A stretch of DNA of 64,000 nucleotides. It comes from Omphiscola glabra (taxonomy: Eukaryota > Mollusca > Gastropoda > Lymnaeidae). A program made the position numbers and the translations under genes. The notes under the pieces were generated by a model. The model did not search any database, had not been told where the DNA came from, and was given only the letters and a program-made list of their open reading frames with translations. Positions within the stretch are counted from its first letter, which is position 1. Every line of letters begins with the position of its first letter. The DNA is taken from assembly GCA_964017045.1 (NCBI GenBank), contig OZ024811.1, forward strand, positions 15,811,312 to 15,875,311, given 5' to 3'. This document shows positions 49,102-60,340 of the stretch, piece after piece.

Positions 49102-49764
49102 TGTACAAAATCCCGTCGTTAGAGAAGATACCGCCGCTCATTTTATAACAAAGTCTAACGAAACAACACTCGTAGTATAACGAAAGTAGCAATCTTTTAA
49201 CCGGAGTTGAGACGTTACACATGGAGCTCGCCGCGTGACAGAGGAACGCTAACAATAACAACGCCCAATAATAGTCACCTCCCGCTAGGATCTTTCTACG
49301 TTAAGATCGTCTGAGTTGTATGCCGCCCCCCCCCCCCCCCAAACCAACCACTTTTTCACACAGCACTGCGTCAGATACAGTGTTTCGTAAGACTGCTCAG
49401 GAAGAGGAGAAAAAATATATCTAAAAACAGAAGAAGACATCTCGTATCATGACAAAGCATGGGTCAATTCTTTCCATTAAGTACCAAAATAAAATAAAAA
49501 ATAACGAATTATCTATGAAGTCTAAAAATAAATGTTGTCTTGATTTACAGAATTATGCGTTACCAAAAATGTCTTATCATCCGAGAGCAATGCAATAGCA
49601 GGCAGTTAAGGGATTTAAATAACTGACTTAGCAGGTTTTTCAAGTGGCATCCTCATATATTTTCTGTTGTGTCCTGCTACCTCTTCGAAACCGGTACGTC
49701 CCCAACTCCACGTATTTTAAATTAATAGTACTGAGTGGGGAAAAAAGAGCCGTCGTGTTAATAG
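49102..49764. other. Unassigned interval with a C15 run
   Basis: C15 run at 49326-49340. No gene is supported. Confidence 0.35.
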
Positions 49765-50180
49765 TACTTGATTTCCCAGATTTGTAACTTGATTTTTTTC
49801 CAGATTTGTAACTTGATTTTTTCCAGATTTGTAACTTGATTTCCCGGATTTTAACTTGATTTCCGTGATTTTAAACATGATTTTCTACATTAGTAACTTG
49901 ATTTTTTAATAGATTTTTTTTAAAACTTTATTTTCCAGATATGAAACTTGATTTTCTAGATTTAAAACTTGTTTTCCAGAATTGTAACTTGATATTTTCC
50001 AAATACCTTGATTTTTCAGATTTTGAAACTTGATTTTCTAGATATTTACCTTGATTTTCCAGATTTTAAAACATATTTTCTAGATTTTTAACTTGATTTT
50101 TCAGATTTTTTAACTTGATTTACAAGATTTTGAATTTGATTATCCGGATTCATTACTGGATTATTCGGATTTTTCACTTG
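49765..50180. repeat. Degenerate repeat of about 23 bp
   Basis: Words such as CCAGATTTGTAACTTGATTT recur about 17 times with many changes; the first three copies are best preserved. Confidence 0.8.
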
Positions 50181-51007
50181 AACCTCCACAACGATGTTTT
50201 GATCTCTCTCTCTCTCTCTGATGCGCACTTTACATGGCTGGGTCACAAAATACGAGTCTTTTAGATTACCAAAACGTCCGGATTTTAGTGTTTCATCTGC
50301 GGGGTAACTTCATCAGGTAGTTGAAATTTTGGAAGTTCGTTTTGGAGTTGAAACAACAACATTTCAATAAGACCTTTATGAGTTCGCCTTTATTAATCAC
50401 ATTTCTTATGGCCCTATTAACTATGCAGACATGTAATTCAAAGGCACATATAAGCTTTATGGTAAAAAAAAAAAATTCATCTTTCGTAGTTAAGCGGAGC
50501 CTCGATTTGGTTTATCTAAAAATAAATGTGCTGTTGTTGCAATATATTTTACAGTGGCAATAATAATACATGACACAAATGGAATTAGCTTTTAAATTTA
50601 TGTTTGTTGTGTCTTTTTAAATTTGTTTCTGTGTTGTTTATGTTTGTCTGTTGTTTTATTGATTTTTTTCCTTACATAGTATTACAGATAGTAATTAGAA
50701 TTCAACGGTTTTAAAGCTATATTGGACATGGCCTGATATCTAATTTTGGCAGTAACATCGTGCGGATAATGCGTATAACTTGCATTTAATATTCCCCATT
50801 TAAAGTGGTGGAATGTATTTCTTTTAATTGACACTTCTATATATTTTGCTCGTGGTGTGACTGCTTCCATATCTGAATAGCGTGCAAAATTATAAATACC
50901 AATAACCGCGCTTAATTTTTTATTATTTTTATAACGCAACTGCGTTTGGTGCGTAATATTTTGTTTTCTTTTCGGAAAACGAACTCGTCTCAATTTAATT
51001 TCAAGTT
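50181..51007. other. Unassigned interval with an open minus-strand frame
   Basis: The minus-strand frame 50993-50682 (103 codons) has fairly complex composition but no recognised domain, and the surroundings are AT-rich. It is not called as a gene. Confidence 0.3.
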
Positions 51008-51180
51008 AATAAACATTCGGTTTAAAAGTGGTTTGGACACCAGAATGTTACTAAATATTCGGTATAAAAGTGGTTGGGACATCAGAATGTTAATAAATAT
51101 TCGGTTTAAAAGTGGTTGGGACATCAGAATGTTAATAAATATTCGGTTTAAAAGTGGTTGGGACATCAGAATGTTAATAT
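51008..51180. repeat. 42-bp tandem repeat, four copies
   Basis: Each unit contains ATTCGGTTTAAAAGTGGTTG and GGACATCAGAATGTTAATAA. The period is 14 codons, so frames on both strands stay open by chance. Confidence 0.95.
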
Positions 51181-53470
51181 AGTTCATGGGCGGGAAATTA
51201 AAAAAAAAACAGGCAGTTATGTATCATGGTGGGGGGGGGGGGAGTAGCAAAAAGTGGGTTTTTATATGTGCGTTCATTGAGTTCATGTCTTATCAAGTAA
51301 CTTTAGTATCGTTGTCGCCAATGTTTGGTGAGCTATAACTAGTATTAGTATAATTTGTTTTTCCAAGGAAGTTATAAAAGTTTCTTAAGCTTTCTTCACC
51401 TAAATCCATGATTTTTTAAATTTTATTTTTCATATTGCTAAAAAAATGTTTTGATGGAAAACACAATTCATAATTTTAACAAACATATATTTTTTTAACA
51501 TTCCGCAAATGCATGGCTTAATTTTTATCCCGTCAAGACAGTGGTCTGGAACTTCTTCCAGGAAAGGATCATTTTGGAGTATAGCAGTGTTTGATACAAA
51601 TTAGTATTCAGCTAGAGTTATAATCCTGCAGTAAGGATTATCCCCCCGTTGCAATGCCAATCGTGAAACAAAACAACAACAAAGACAACCCTTCGCAACT
51701 TTACATATAAAAAATGTAAATATCTCAAGGACGTAGGAAGTTATTCCGTGCTTATACAACACATTTACTTTATCTGGTCCTAGATTCTGTGCAAAGATAT
51801 CTTTTTGCTTGTTATCTGGGTCGATCTAAAAATAGCTGTTTGGGTAAATTTTTCCTGACCACATTTATCGGGACGGCTGGGCCGCGACACAAAACATATC
51901 GGTCAATCAAATGTATTACATCGTCTATCGATATTTATTACTTACAAAATCATTTCTGTATCGGAAAAATAGTATTGTGTAACAAAAACAAATATAGTCT
52001 TGTAGATTTTACGTGAAAAGTTTTTAACAAAAACAAACAAACACAAAAACTAATTAAGCAAAGGTCTCTAAATGGTCGGCACTAAACTTAGATGTGCTTC
52101 TAATCTTCTACGGAAATTTGCAGTATTACGACAGTGTCAAAATGTGGCAGCACGCAGTTACTACGTTCTTAAAGGTTTGCTTGGACTTCAAACCTCCAGA
52201 TTTTCTTTAACGCCAGGATAATCGACGCTTATTTATTATTGCTGTGTTGTGTTTTGCATTATACGCACGGAAACATTCACATTCCAAAATCGATCATAGT
52301 GTGGGGAAAAAAAACGATGTAAGCCGAGCTCTCGTCATTTAATACTAAACAGGGAATATTTTGAGTGGAAATAATTTCACTGTAATGAACCAAACAAACC
52401 AAAAATAGTCAACGATACCTTTACACTGCTAGTCCACCTTTTTTACTTAAGTAAAATACACTTTTTATTAATTTTATCTGATATACAACTATATCATTTG
52501 AAGTCGGTTGAGAAAACATCATTAAAACGATGCCACACTATCCTCTCACGAAAATGTGTTGTTGGCCACCTATATAAACAGATTCGTACAATGGAAAGTG
52601 TTTAGAAAATGTATTAGAATTATTCTGGCATCGTTTTCACGGAAAACAGAAAATGGACGACTGATTTCTTCTTAAATGGGAGACACAGATAAGACTACAA
52701 GTTTCTCGCAGTTGTAAATGGGAATTCTAGTAACTGAAGAATAAAGGTAATAATATTATACTTAGTACAACAGAGTCATAAACATGGTTCCAAACAACAT
52801 CAGCGCTTATGTCATACGGTCATGGACTATCTCTGTATTTAAAAGGATATACGTGTTTCAAGAAATCATTGCAAAATGTTAATGGGATGAACGGATTTCG
52901 TTGCAAATTCCAGCAGATGTGAGTTGTAAATACGGTAATGTCTTAAAATCTCACAACGGAATGCTGTTTAAACATTTATTCTTACAATTGTTTTTTCAAA
53001 ATGAAAGAAAAAGAAATTAATACTAAATGCCTTTTTAAAGACTATCTCCGCATTTCATTTATACTTTTCATTTAATTTATTTACTCTAAAATTGCGTCCA
53101 TTTGTCATTAAGTAGGTTTACTTAATTTTTTAAAATTTTGTTTCATTATGAATTTATTTAAAATATATAGGCCAAGTAATTATATATATTACAAATACTT
53201 TTAAAAAGTTAAGCTAAACGTGATATTTATATTTAATCAATTTAATGATTATTGAAACTCATAGGCTAATAGATAGTTACAATATTTTAAAGCATAATTT
53301 TGTTCCTTTAAATTTGTTGATTTACATTCTTAAATTTTATTTCCATTAAAGCTAAATAGAATACAATATTTTTTTTTATTAGTCTTACTTGCGAGACAGA
53401 TACTCAATTCATTTTTAGGATACACAGAAATCAACGAACCGAACTTGCCATTTATTGATGATTTGAGATT
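51181..53470. other. Unassigned interval before RING gene 3
   Basis: A G run lies near 51231. AT-rich text without arrays or recognised frames. The 5' non-coding exon and promoter of RING gene 3 may lie here. Confidence 0.35.
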
Positions 53471-53498
53471 TCCATTTCTATTTATATTTTTCATGTAG
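53471..53498 (+). other. Candidate 3' splice site before RING gene 3
   Basis: A T-rich tract ends in TTCATGTAG at 53498, 40 nt before the ATG. With the similar sites before the other two genes this suggests a common exon layout. Confidence 0.45.
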
Positions 53499-53538
53499 AG
53501 CACTACCAAAGTGTACCATAAAATTTCAAGCAAATAAA

Positions 53539-54462
53539 ATGGCGCACTCGTCTCTAACACCACTTACGGTGCACTCTGACTCACTTGAACACCTCCTACG
53601 TGAGATGAACGAACTGGACGCAATGACAATAGAAAGGTATTATCAAGAACACTGGGTAGTCATCAAGAGTGTGAGTCAAGTCAACGATACTAACCCTCTG
53701 CGCTTGTTATTTTTCTGCGTGGATAAGATGGTGAAAGAAGGTAGGAAAATCTCCAGTGAGACACTGCATAGTGAGTGCGAGAGTCTGGTGACATTAATGC
53801 CAGAGCATTCTCTTAACGAACTGAGACCCGTTGAGCGAGATGGAGAAGCAATGACAATGTCCGCTTTTGAAATGAGGAGAACCTCACGTTCGAGTTACTT
53901 GAACTTGACTGGGAGACAGAGCCCTGCAAGTGTTGCAGATGATGGACGCCGTGGAGTAGTTACCCAAGATTTAGTCGCAAGTAGCAGAAGTTCTTTTCGA
54001 ACGCAAAGCCAAACATTTTCAATGCCTTCAAATTTCACTCCCGGTCCGCATAGCTCTCTGGATAACTCTTCATCCGGACTACACCCAGCCGATGGAAATG
54101 ATTACGTGGATAACATAAATGTGCAGTTATCGGTATCCACGCTAGAGCCAAGTAATTCTGGAGCGTACGGAATTACAAAGTCGGCATCTCGTCCACCAGC
54201 TGCTGAGGTAAAAGAAAATGTCCAACGAGAAAGTGAAAGAATAACGGGTGACCGTGTCCACGAATATTTATTCGCCGTCAGAAAGGAAAATGAACTCTTA
54301 GAAATTTCAAGAACATGCACTCTGTGTAAGACCAATCCAAGGGGGGTAACATTCCTCCCTTGCGGACACTTCATCACCTGCCGGGAATGTGCGGGGCCAG
54401 TCTTCGTCTGCTCTGTGTGCCACAGGAATATTTTAGCCACTGTGGGAACGTACTTGAGTTGA
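53539..54462 (+). CDS. BIR-less IAP-type RING protein, paralogue 3 (probable E3 ubiquitin ligase)
   Basis: This is a 307-residue protein in one exon, the shortest and most divergent of the three. The RING ligands are C260, C263, C275, H277, C281, C284, C291 and C294, with IAP-type spacing and tail TVGTYLS. The helix before it (about 238-258) shares the [EK]EN-x2-LE pattern with the other two. Residues about 36-85 form the UBA-like domain, with KMVKEGRKIS in place of KLERDGK-x-[IV]-[ST]. The central acidic motif is reduced to ADGNDYVDN (184-192), lacking the VVDG half. The rest of the middle is Ser-rich and disordered. No BIR domain is present. The start context is aaaATGg, followed by Ala as in the paralogues. 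Ubiquitin ligase function is inferred; partners are unknown. Confidence 0.92.
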   Translation: MAHSSLTPLTVHSDSLEHLLREMNELDAMTIERYYQEHWVVIKSVSQVNDTNPLRLLFFCVDKMVKEGRKISSETLHSECESLVTLMPEHSLNELRPVERDGEAMTMSAFEMRRTSRSSYLNLTGRQSPASVADDGRRGVVTQDLVASSRSSFRTQSQTFSMPSNFTPGPHSSLDNSSSGLHPADGNDYVDNINVQLSVSTLEPSNSGAYGITKSASRPPAAEVKENVQRESERITGDRVHEYLFAVRKENELLEISRTCTLCKTNPRGVTFLPCGHFITCRECAGPVFVCSVCHRNILATVGTYLS

Positions 54463-54715
54463 AGTGGTGCTAATGTTTCATTAAGGAATACGACATATTT
54501 TCATTTCCATTTCGACAAGCATACTGATTATTCCATAGCAGACGTTTCGTAAGTCACAAGCGCAAAAGTGTTGGAGGTGGCTAGCAACCCGTCTAAAATA
54601 ATGTACGCCTACGCGTCACAGCGTGCGTTGGAGGTCGGCTATCCAATCCAAACTATTCGAAGTTCAGGCTCCTTCGTGGTCTGACTAGAAAAACGTCCTG
54701 GGAACTGGACCCCTT

Positions 54716-54856
54716 AGGACAGCACGAGGGAGGATCCTCAACACAAGCCTCTTCGTGGCCCTGCCCGCCTTGCGTTGGCAGATCGCTTAGGACAGCACGA
54801 GGGAGGATCCTTCGACGCAGGCCGCTTCGTGGCTCTGCCCGCCTTGCGTTGGCAGC
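54716..54856. repeat. 73-bp GC-rich duplication
   Basis: AGGACAGCACGAGGGAGGAT occurs at 54716 and 54789, each followed by CTTCGTGGC and CCTGCCCGCCTTGCGTTGGC words. The surroundings (54540-54870) are unusually GC-rich for this window; origin unknown. Confidence 0.85.
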
Positions 54857-55090
54857 ACGGTACACGGGTCAACTATGAGTTTGACACCTAACACCGACTT
54901 TTAAATTTATCTTTATATTTGAAACGATCGTCACTAGTTCATCGCAATCTAGATTGCATAAGGATACACCAGGACACCTATAGTAATATATCACGTAACA
55001 TAAATTATATTGTGTGGCACGGACACAGACTGAAGAGGACACAACGTTCGAATTCAGGCGCCAACATGAGTAGAGCATTATCAACAAACA

Positions 55091-55312
55091 AGAAATATGC
55101 TGAGACTATTCTAAATCAAAGAGATCTTGCAGGGCACTACTAGAGTAGGGAGAAGAAGAGGAAGACAAAGAAAAAGATGGGAAGATAATATCAAAGAATG
55201 GACGGGATTAAAACTAGGCGATGTTATGTGTAGGGCAGAAGACCGAGAGGAATGGAGAAGAATAGTGTACATGTCATCTGTGGCGCCCCAACGGTCGAAG
55301 GACTACGGGACC

Positions 55313-55315
<3 letters not shown>
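55091..55315 (+). pseudogene. LINE ORF2 C-terminal tail
   Basis: From 55127 the frame reads RRRGRQRKRWEDNIKEWTGL and later RAEDREEWRRIVYMSSVAPQR, ending with TGA at 55313-55315. This is the familiar C-terminal tail after the reverse transcriptase of many invertebrate non-LTR elements. The preceding ETIL-like word is separated by a small insertion. The polymerase domain is absent. The trinucleotide tail that follows fits a LINE 3' end. Confidence 0.75.
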
Positions 55316-55350
<35 letters not shown>

Positions 55351-55351
55351 T

Positions 55352-55413
<62 letters not shown>
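55314..55413. repeat. (ATG)n trinucleotide repeat, LINE tail
   Basis: About 33 ATG units with two TTG interruptions begin directly at the stop codon of the LINE tail. Confidence 0.95.
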
Positions 55414-55416
<3 letters not shown>

Positions 55417-55677
55417 CTAAATCATAGAAACCAAGAAAACATTTGAATTTTAAAAAAAAATCCAAATATTTTTTCTCATCCGGAAATTGAATTCATTTTG
55501 AGACCCAAGTACTATAAGTAGTATACTATATTCAATCTAAACAGTGATAGATACATTTTCTTTTGCAATTGGTCACGTTTCACTGTTTACTATTTTCAAC
55601 AACTTATCTTAGTAAATTTGTGATTCGGAATGTGTATTGTCAGGAAACGTTGCGGGTTTCTATCAAATGTTTTAAAG

Positions 55678-56026
55678 CAGGGGTTCTCAAGCAGGGTTGC
55701 GGGAGATTGTACCAGAAAACGTGTTAAGGTTTATGTCCATTCTCATTAGCAGCAGTAGATGAGTTTGTAGTGAATATTGTTTAATTATTATTTGTACTGG
55801 TATATTTTTGTAATTATTATAATAATTTTTGTTTTGTTTTTGCTGCCAGGAAGTTAATAAAAGAAGAAAAATAACCACAACTGAATTGATTTCATATTTA
55901 TTTAGTTTATTATAATACTTTTCATCGGGGAAAATTTAGGGGCGGCGAGTGGGGGGGGGGGGGCGAATATTTTAAATCAGGAAGGGAGCAGAGCTGGAAA
56001 ATTATTATTTTTTTTATGAACCCCTA
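55678..56026. mobile_element. hAT MITE (CAGGGGTTCTCAA family)
   Basis: The left end CAGGGGTTCTCAA pairs with the complement of the right end, TAGGGGTTCATAA. Flanking 8-mers TTTTAAAG and GTTTAAAG match at 7 of 8. It contains a G13 run. There is no coding capacity. Confidence 0.75.
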
Positions 56027-56225
56027 GTTTAAAGAGAAGATAACTTAGCCCCGATCGTCACAAATTATATGAATATAGTTTTTGCATCACTCATTGTAAA
56101 TTATGATTTAAGAGTATAAAATATTTTACCTGTTTAAAAAAAAAAATCATAGCACAATTATCAAACATAACCTTCGCCACATTTTGAGCTCATTAAAGTG
56201 ACTCGCCCTATTATGTTTTTGCCGT

Positions 56226-56404
56226 GTTGTCCAGATTTCGATACCCTGTTGCTTAGATTTCGATACACCTGATGTCTAGAGTTCGATGCACCTGTTTGTC
56301 TGGAGTTCGATAACCCGTTGTCTAGAGTAATATCACCCGTTATCTAGAGTTGAATACACCTGGTGTCTAGAGATCAATACATCTGTCGTCTAGAGTTCAA
56401 TACA
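56226..56404. repeat. Degenerate tandem repeat of about 25 bp, interrupted by a transposon
   Basis: GTCTAGAGTTCGATACACCT-like units occur about eight times. The array resumes at 57156 (GTTGTCCAGAGTTCGACAC) after the hAT element. Confidence 0.8.
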
Positions 56405-56412
56405 CCTGTAGT

Positions 56413-57155
56413 CATGGGCGCCCGCAGGTAGGGGCAAGGTGGGGCACTTGCCCCCCCCCTGGATTGATTGATTAAAATTTTTTTTTTAGACAAAAATAGA
56501 CAAAACATTTATTAAAGTAAAGAGAAAATAAAGAGAAAGTAACTACGTTGATGCTGATCTCGTTTTACTGGGTAAATATTTTTATATTTTCTATATTAAT
56601 TAGTTTTACAAAGTTTTATCCGGCTGTCAGGTAGGCCTTACTAGTTTTGCTAACATTACCAGCAACAACATATACGGTGGAGCGATTGTTCAGCACATTA
56701 CGTCGTGTAAAAACATGGCTTAGAATACAATGTCAGATCAACGTATGTCTGGGTTGTGCATGTTAAGCGTACACAGAGACAAAGTGAACTGCAACAAAAA
56801 AGACTTTACGGACAAAATTGTAGATATGCTTGGTAGCGATAACAGACGACTCCAGTTCTTGTTTAAAGAATACATTTTATTTTACATTTATGTTGTAATA
56901 TTTTTTGTTATATACATATATTGTGTTAATAAAAAATTTGTTGCTACAGTATGCCCTTCATTACTACAGTGTCCTGTCCGTTCGTTCACCATACAAATAC
57001 GCTACAGTAAATTAAAATTACATTAAAACATTACTAAAAATAGTTTGCCCCCCCCAGAAAATATTTTGGCTCCCCCTTAGAAAATATTTTGCCCCCCCCC
57101 CCTAGAAAATATTTTGAACCCCCCGCCCCTAAAAACTTTTCTGCGGGCGCCCATG
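56413..57155 (+). mobile_element. Internally deleted hAT transposon with terminal repeats and target duplication
   Basis: The left end is CATGGGCGCCCGCAG and the right end CTGCGGGCGCCCATG, a perfect 15-bp inverted repeat. The next inner part is G/C-rich (GGGGCAAGGTGGGG against CCCCCCGCCCC). Flanking 8-mers CCTGTAGT and CCTGTTGT match at 7 of 8, although the host array itself carries such words. It is 743 bp and keeps a relic of the transposase C-terminus. Confidence 0.85.
56647..56865 (+). pseudogene. hAT transposase C-terminal (dimerisation) remnant
   Basis: The first frame (56647-56724) reads LLTLPATTYTVERLFSTLRR and then VKTWLR. After a one-base loss the next frame continues NTMSDQRMSGLCMLSVHRD and fades near RRLQFLF. 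ER-x-FSTLRRVKTWLR followed by M-x3-R-x-GL is the hallmark of the hAT C-terminal dimerisation region. It is frameshifted and lacks the RNase-H-like catalytic part. Confidence 0.85.
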
Positions 57156-57180
57156 CCTGTTGTCCAGAGTTCGACACACT

Positions 57181-59790
57181 TTTTGACTTGACAAGCAGCC
57201 ACAACAAAGTCAGAAAACTTTCAACGTCTGATTTTTTAAAAATTTGACCCAATGGAGAAAACACGTGTTAAATTTGAATGCATTTGGTATTTATCTCTTT
57301 GTTTCTAGCTGAACGACTCGAACAAAGCCAGGATGCGGTGGGTGCCCAGCAGCGTTACCTAATTTGCTGAGCCAGCTTTTTCACCCACTGGATCATGCTC
57401 TACCAAGTCCAATTTTTTACATACGCGTTAGACAGCTTTATGCTGTTCCTTGGTATTGTTCCATGCTTAAAAGAAATTGATTTGTGATAATACTTGTGCC
57501 ACTCTACTTCATTTAAATCAAAAGAAATAGAACGTCAGAGCTAATAGCCATGGGTCTCGTACCTTCCTTATTTGGGACCCACTTTGCTCACCTGCCTGGA
57601 GGAAGAAGCTAGAAAGGTGATTTGAAAATATGTACATTTTTGCTTGCAAAAATTACTCCAAAGCCGTCCAAATATTAAAACATTGCTAACAAAATCACTC
57701 TAGCCGTGGTACCTTCAAACTCTACCAAATAACCCCCCCCCCCCCCCAGATAACTTGGTTCAGAAAGATTATCGAATCATGAGAACATTTCCAGGGTGCT
57801 CTTAACACTGACATTCGAAGGTTAGAAACGATTCCCCAAACACACAGTAATAAGAAATATATAATAGTAATAACTGTGACCTTGTGATCGTATTATATAA
57901 AAAATATTTTTCTAACGCAGCGTAGCAAAATCTTGTTAATTTGCCGGACTAGTAGACAGGTTTTTTTTGAACTGCACAGTGACCTATTACGGACCGTTAT
58001 AGATGGATAATTTAATCTCTGTTGTTTTGTCTAGGACTCGTTCTAAAAACAGTCCATAATAAAGGACGATACCAAAGGTTAAAAATAATAACAAATAAAC
58101 CGACAATTAAGGCCAGAGCTAATTACAATTAATAACTTTTTAATTTGTGAACTTCAATTAAATAATAACAGCAAGAGAAATATTATTAAAATTATAAATT
58201 TACAGATTTGCTGGTACCGGTACTGTATATAAAAATACAATGAGCACAAAATTGTACGAGAAAATAAAAATCTCTACACACAACAAAGTATAATGACACA
58301 TAGCATGCCTCGTAATCAAGGAAAGGAAAATCTCTCTCTCGTCATTTATTCTTATCCCTTTTATACCCAGTTTCAGATGATCATTCTGGAAAAAGGAATA
58401 CGCAGTCTTACTGCTTCCCGCATTCTCTAGATCGTTCGATCCTGTTTCACAGAAACGGACGATAGTAAACAAAAGTATCAACAAAAGGATTTTTTTTCTA
58501 GCCGCCCCAACACGGGACCGACTTGAAAGAGGTCATGCACGTGGAAGGCGGGCAAAGCGTCTCAAAATACGTCATCCCTTATAACAGACCGGTGTCAGAT
58601 TTATGAATTAAATTTTCTTTTTATTGGACCATACAAAATTCGTGTTGTGCGGACCGGCAACATAAAGGTCGAGGACCGGCACCGGTCCGCTGACCATCAT
58701 TTGGAAAAAAAAATGTTTTAAATGGTTCTTGGGCATTACAATTATAACGGAAACATTTGGTGAAGATCAGCTCTACAAACACATAACTCTCTTAATCGTT
58801 TTCGACTAAATTGGGTGCCAAAAATTATTGCAAGAAAATTATTAGAAAACTTTAAATAGTGATGTCTTATATTTAAAAGGATGCGTTCTTTTTTCTTTGT
58901 CTGTTATAAAAACTTTGAAATTTTAAATAAAGAAGTACCATATAAAATATATCCATTTTTGTCCACCGTTTTATAAAGTTCTTCAAAATATATGTACACT
59001 GACGAGGCTTTTCCAAGAATTCTGACCACGGACCAAGTTCATCCATGCCAGTGAACTTTTCCAAAACTTCGCCCAAGTATTCATATCATAATACAGCATT
59101 AAAAATAATGTTTTCAAAAAAAAAATAATAAAGCCCACATCTTACATTTCTGGCCAAGCAAGCACAAAACAAACGTCACCTTTGGATGTTTTCTGGCTTT
59201 CAGATGTTGCACACGCACTTTAAAAAAAATTATAATAAGCTATCTGCTTTAGAAGAAGTATACTATAATGGCTTTTTGCAATAACTTGACACTTGCGATT
59301 TGATCTTTCAAATTGTTTTAAAAATCTATATTTTTATTGTTGGGTCTGTCAAAAGGTGTTCAATAGTGAATATATATCTTTTTGTGCGCGCCGAGAGTGA
59401 TTTAGTTAAAACGAACGGAAACTGCTAACGAAGAGAAATACATTATCAGTTTTAAGCGACATTTCACTTTGTCTATATGATGAGTGTTAACAAGAGTTGG
59501 TCTGAAAGCATGTCTCCAATTTCAGCTCTGTTATTACAAAGTTATCATGTTTAATTTTTATGCAATGCAGTCTCTACTGGTATTCAAATGTGACACATTG
59601 CACAACTATTCTTCAATATAGTCAGTTTAAAATGTTTATCAAATATATTATTGTTTTAAGCGTATCACATCGCAGGAGTCATCATTGCACTGTCGTGCCC
59701 CCTCTGCATGTGACATGTCAATTCAAGATATATCGCCATGTGTATGGCACTGCCTTCTTGTTGTGTGTCCACGTCTACTCCATAGTTTAG
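57181..59790. other. Unassigned interval
   Basis: C15 run at 57733-57747. CACCGGTCCGCTGACCATC at about 58680-58699 resembles the end of a further hAT-like element. The minus-strand frame 58484-58200 starts at TTG and has no recognised domain. Confidence 0.35.
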
Positions 59791-59875
59791 GCTAGAATCC
59801 TAAAATATGCCCAAGTAGTATCCAACGACTCCATAACTCTGGCAAGACTCCTAAAATAGGCCTTGAGTAGTATCC
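59791..59875. repeat. 50-bp duplication next to the 29-bp array
   Basis: AGAATCCTAAAATATGCCC and AGACTCCTAAAATAGGCCT, each followed by AGTAGTATCCAA, are about 50 bp apart. Confidence 0.75.
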
Positions 59876-60340
59876 AATAAATTATCATCCCAGGATAGCA
59901 CCACAATAAATTATCATCCCAGGATAGCACAACAATAAATTCTCATCCCAGGATAGCACAACAATAAATTATCATCCCAGGATAGCACCACAATAAATTA
60001 TCATCCCAGGATAGCACAACAATAAATTCTCATCCCAGGATAGCACAACAATAAATTCTCATCCCAGGATAGCACAACAATAAATTCTCATCCCAGGATA
60101 GCACAACAATAAATTCTCATCCCAGGATAGCACAACAATAAATTCTCATCCCAGGATAGCACAACAATAAATTCTCATCCCAGGAGAGCACAACAATAAA
60201 TTATCATCCCAGGATAGCACCACAATAAATTATCATTCCAGGATAGCACAACAATAAATTCTCATCCCAGGATAGCACAACAATAAATTCTCATCCCAGG
60301 ATAGCACAACAATAAATTCTCATCCCAGGGTAGCACAACA
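59876..60340. repeat. 29-bp tandem array, 16 copies
   Basis: The unit is AATAAATTCTCATCCCAGGA followed by TAGCACAAC. Variants are TTATC for TTCTC and ACCAC for ACAAC; they co-occur in the same units. Confidence 0.95.

Noticed and set aside
50682..50993. A 103-codon minus-strand frame
   Set aside because: No recognised domain and AT-rich surroundings; could be real but is unsupported.
55030..55060. A tRNA B-box-like GTTCGAATTC word
   Set aside because: No A box or cloverleaf can be drawn around it.
58200..58484. A frame with a signal-peptide-like start
   Set aside because: The start is TTG, the hydrophobic start is short, and no homologue is recognised.
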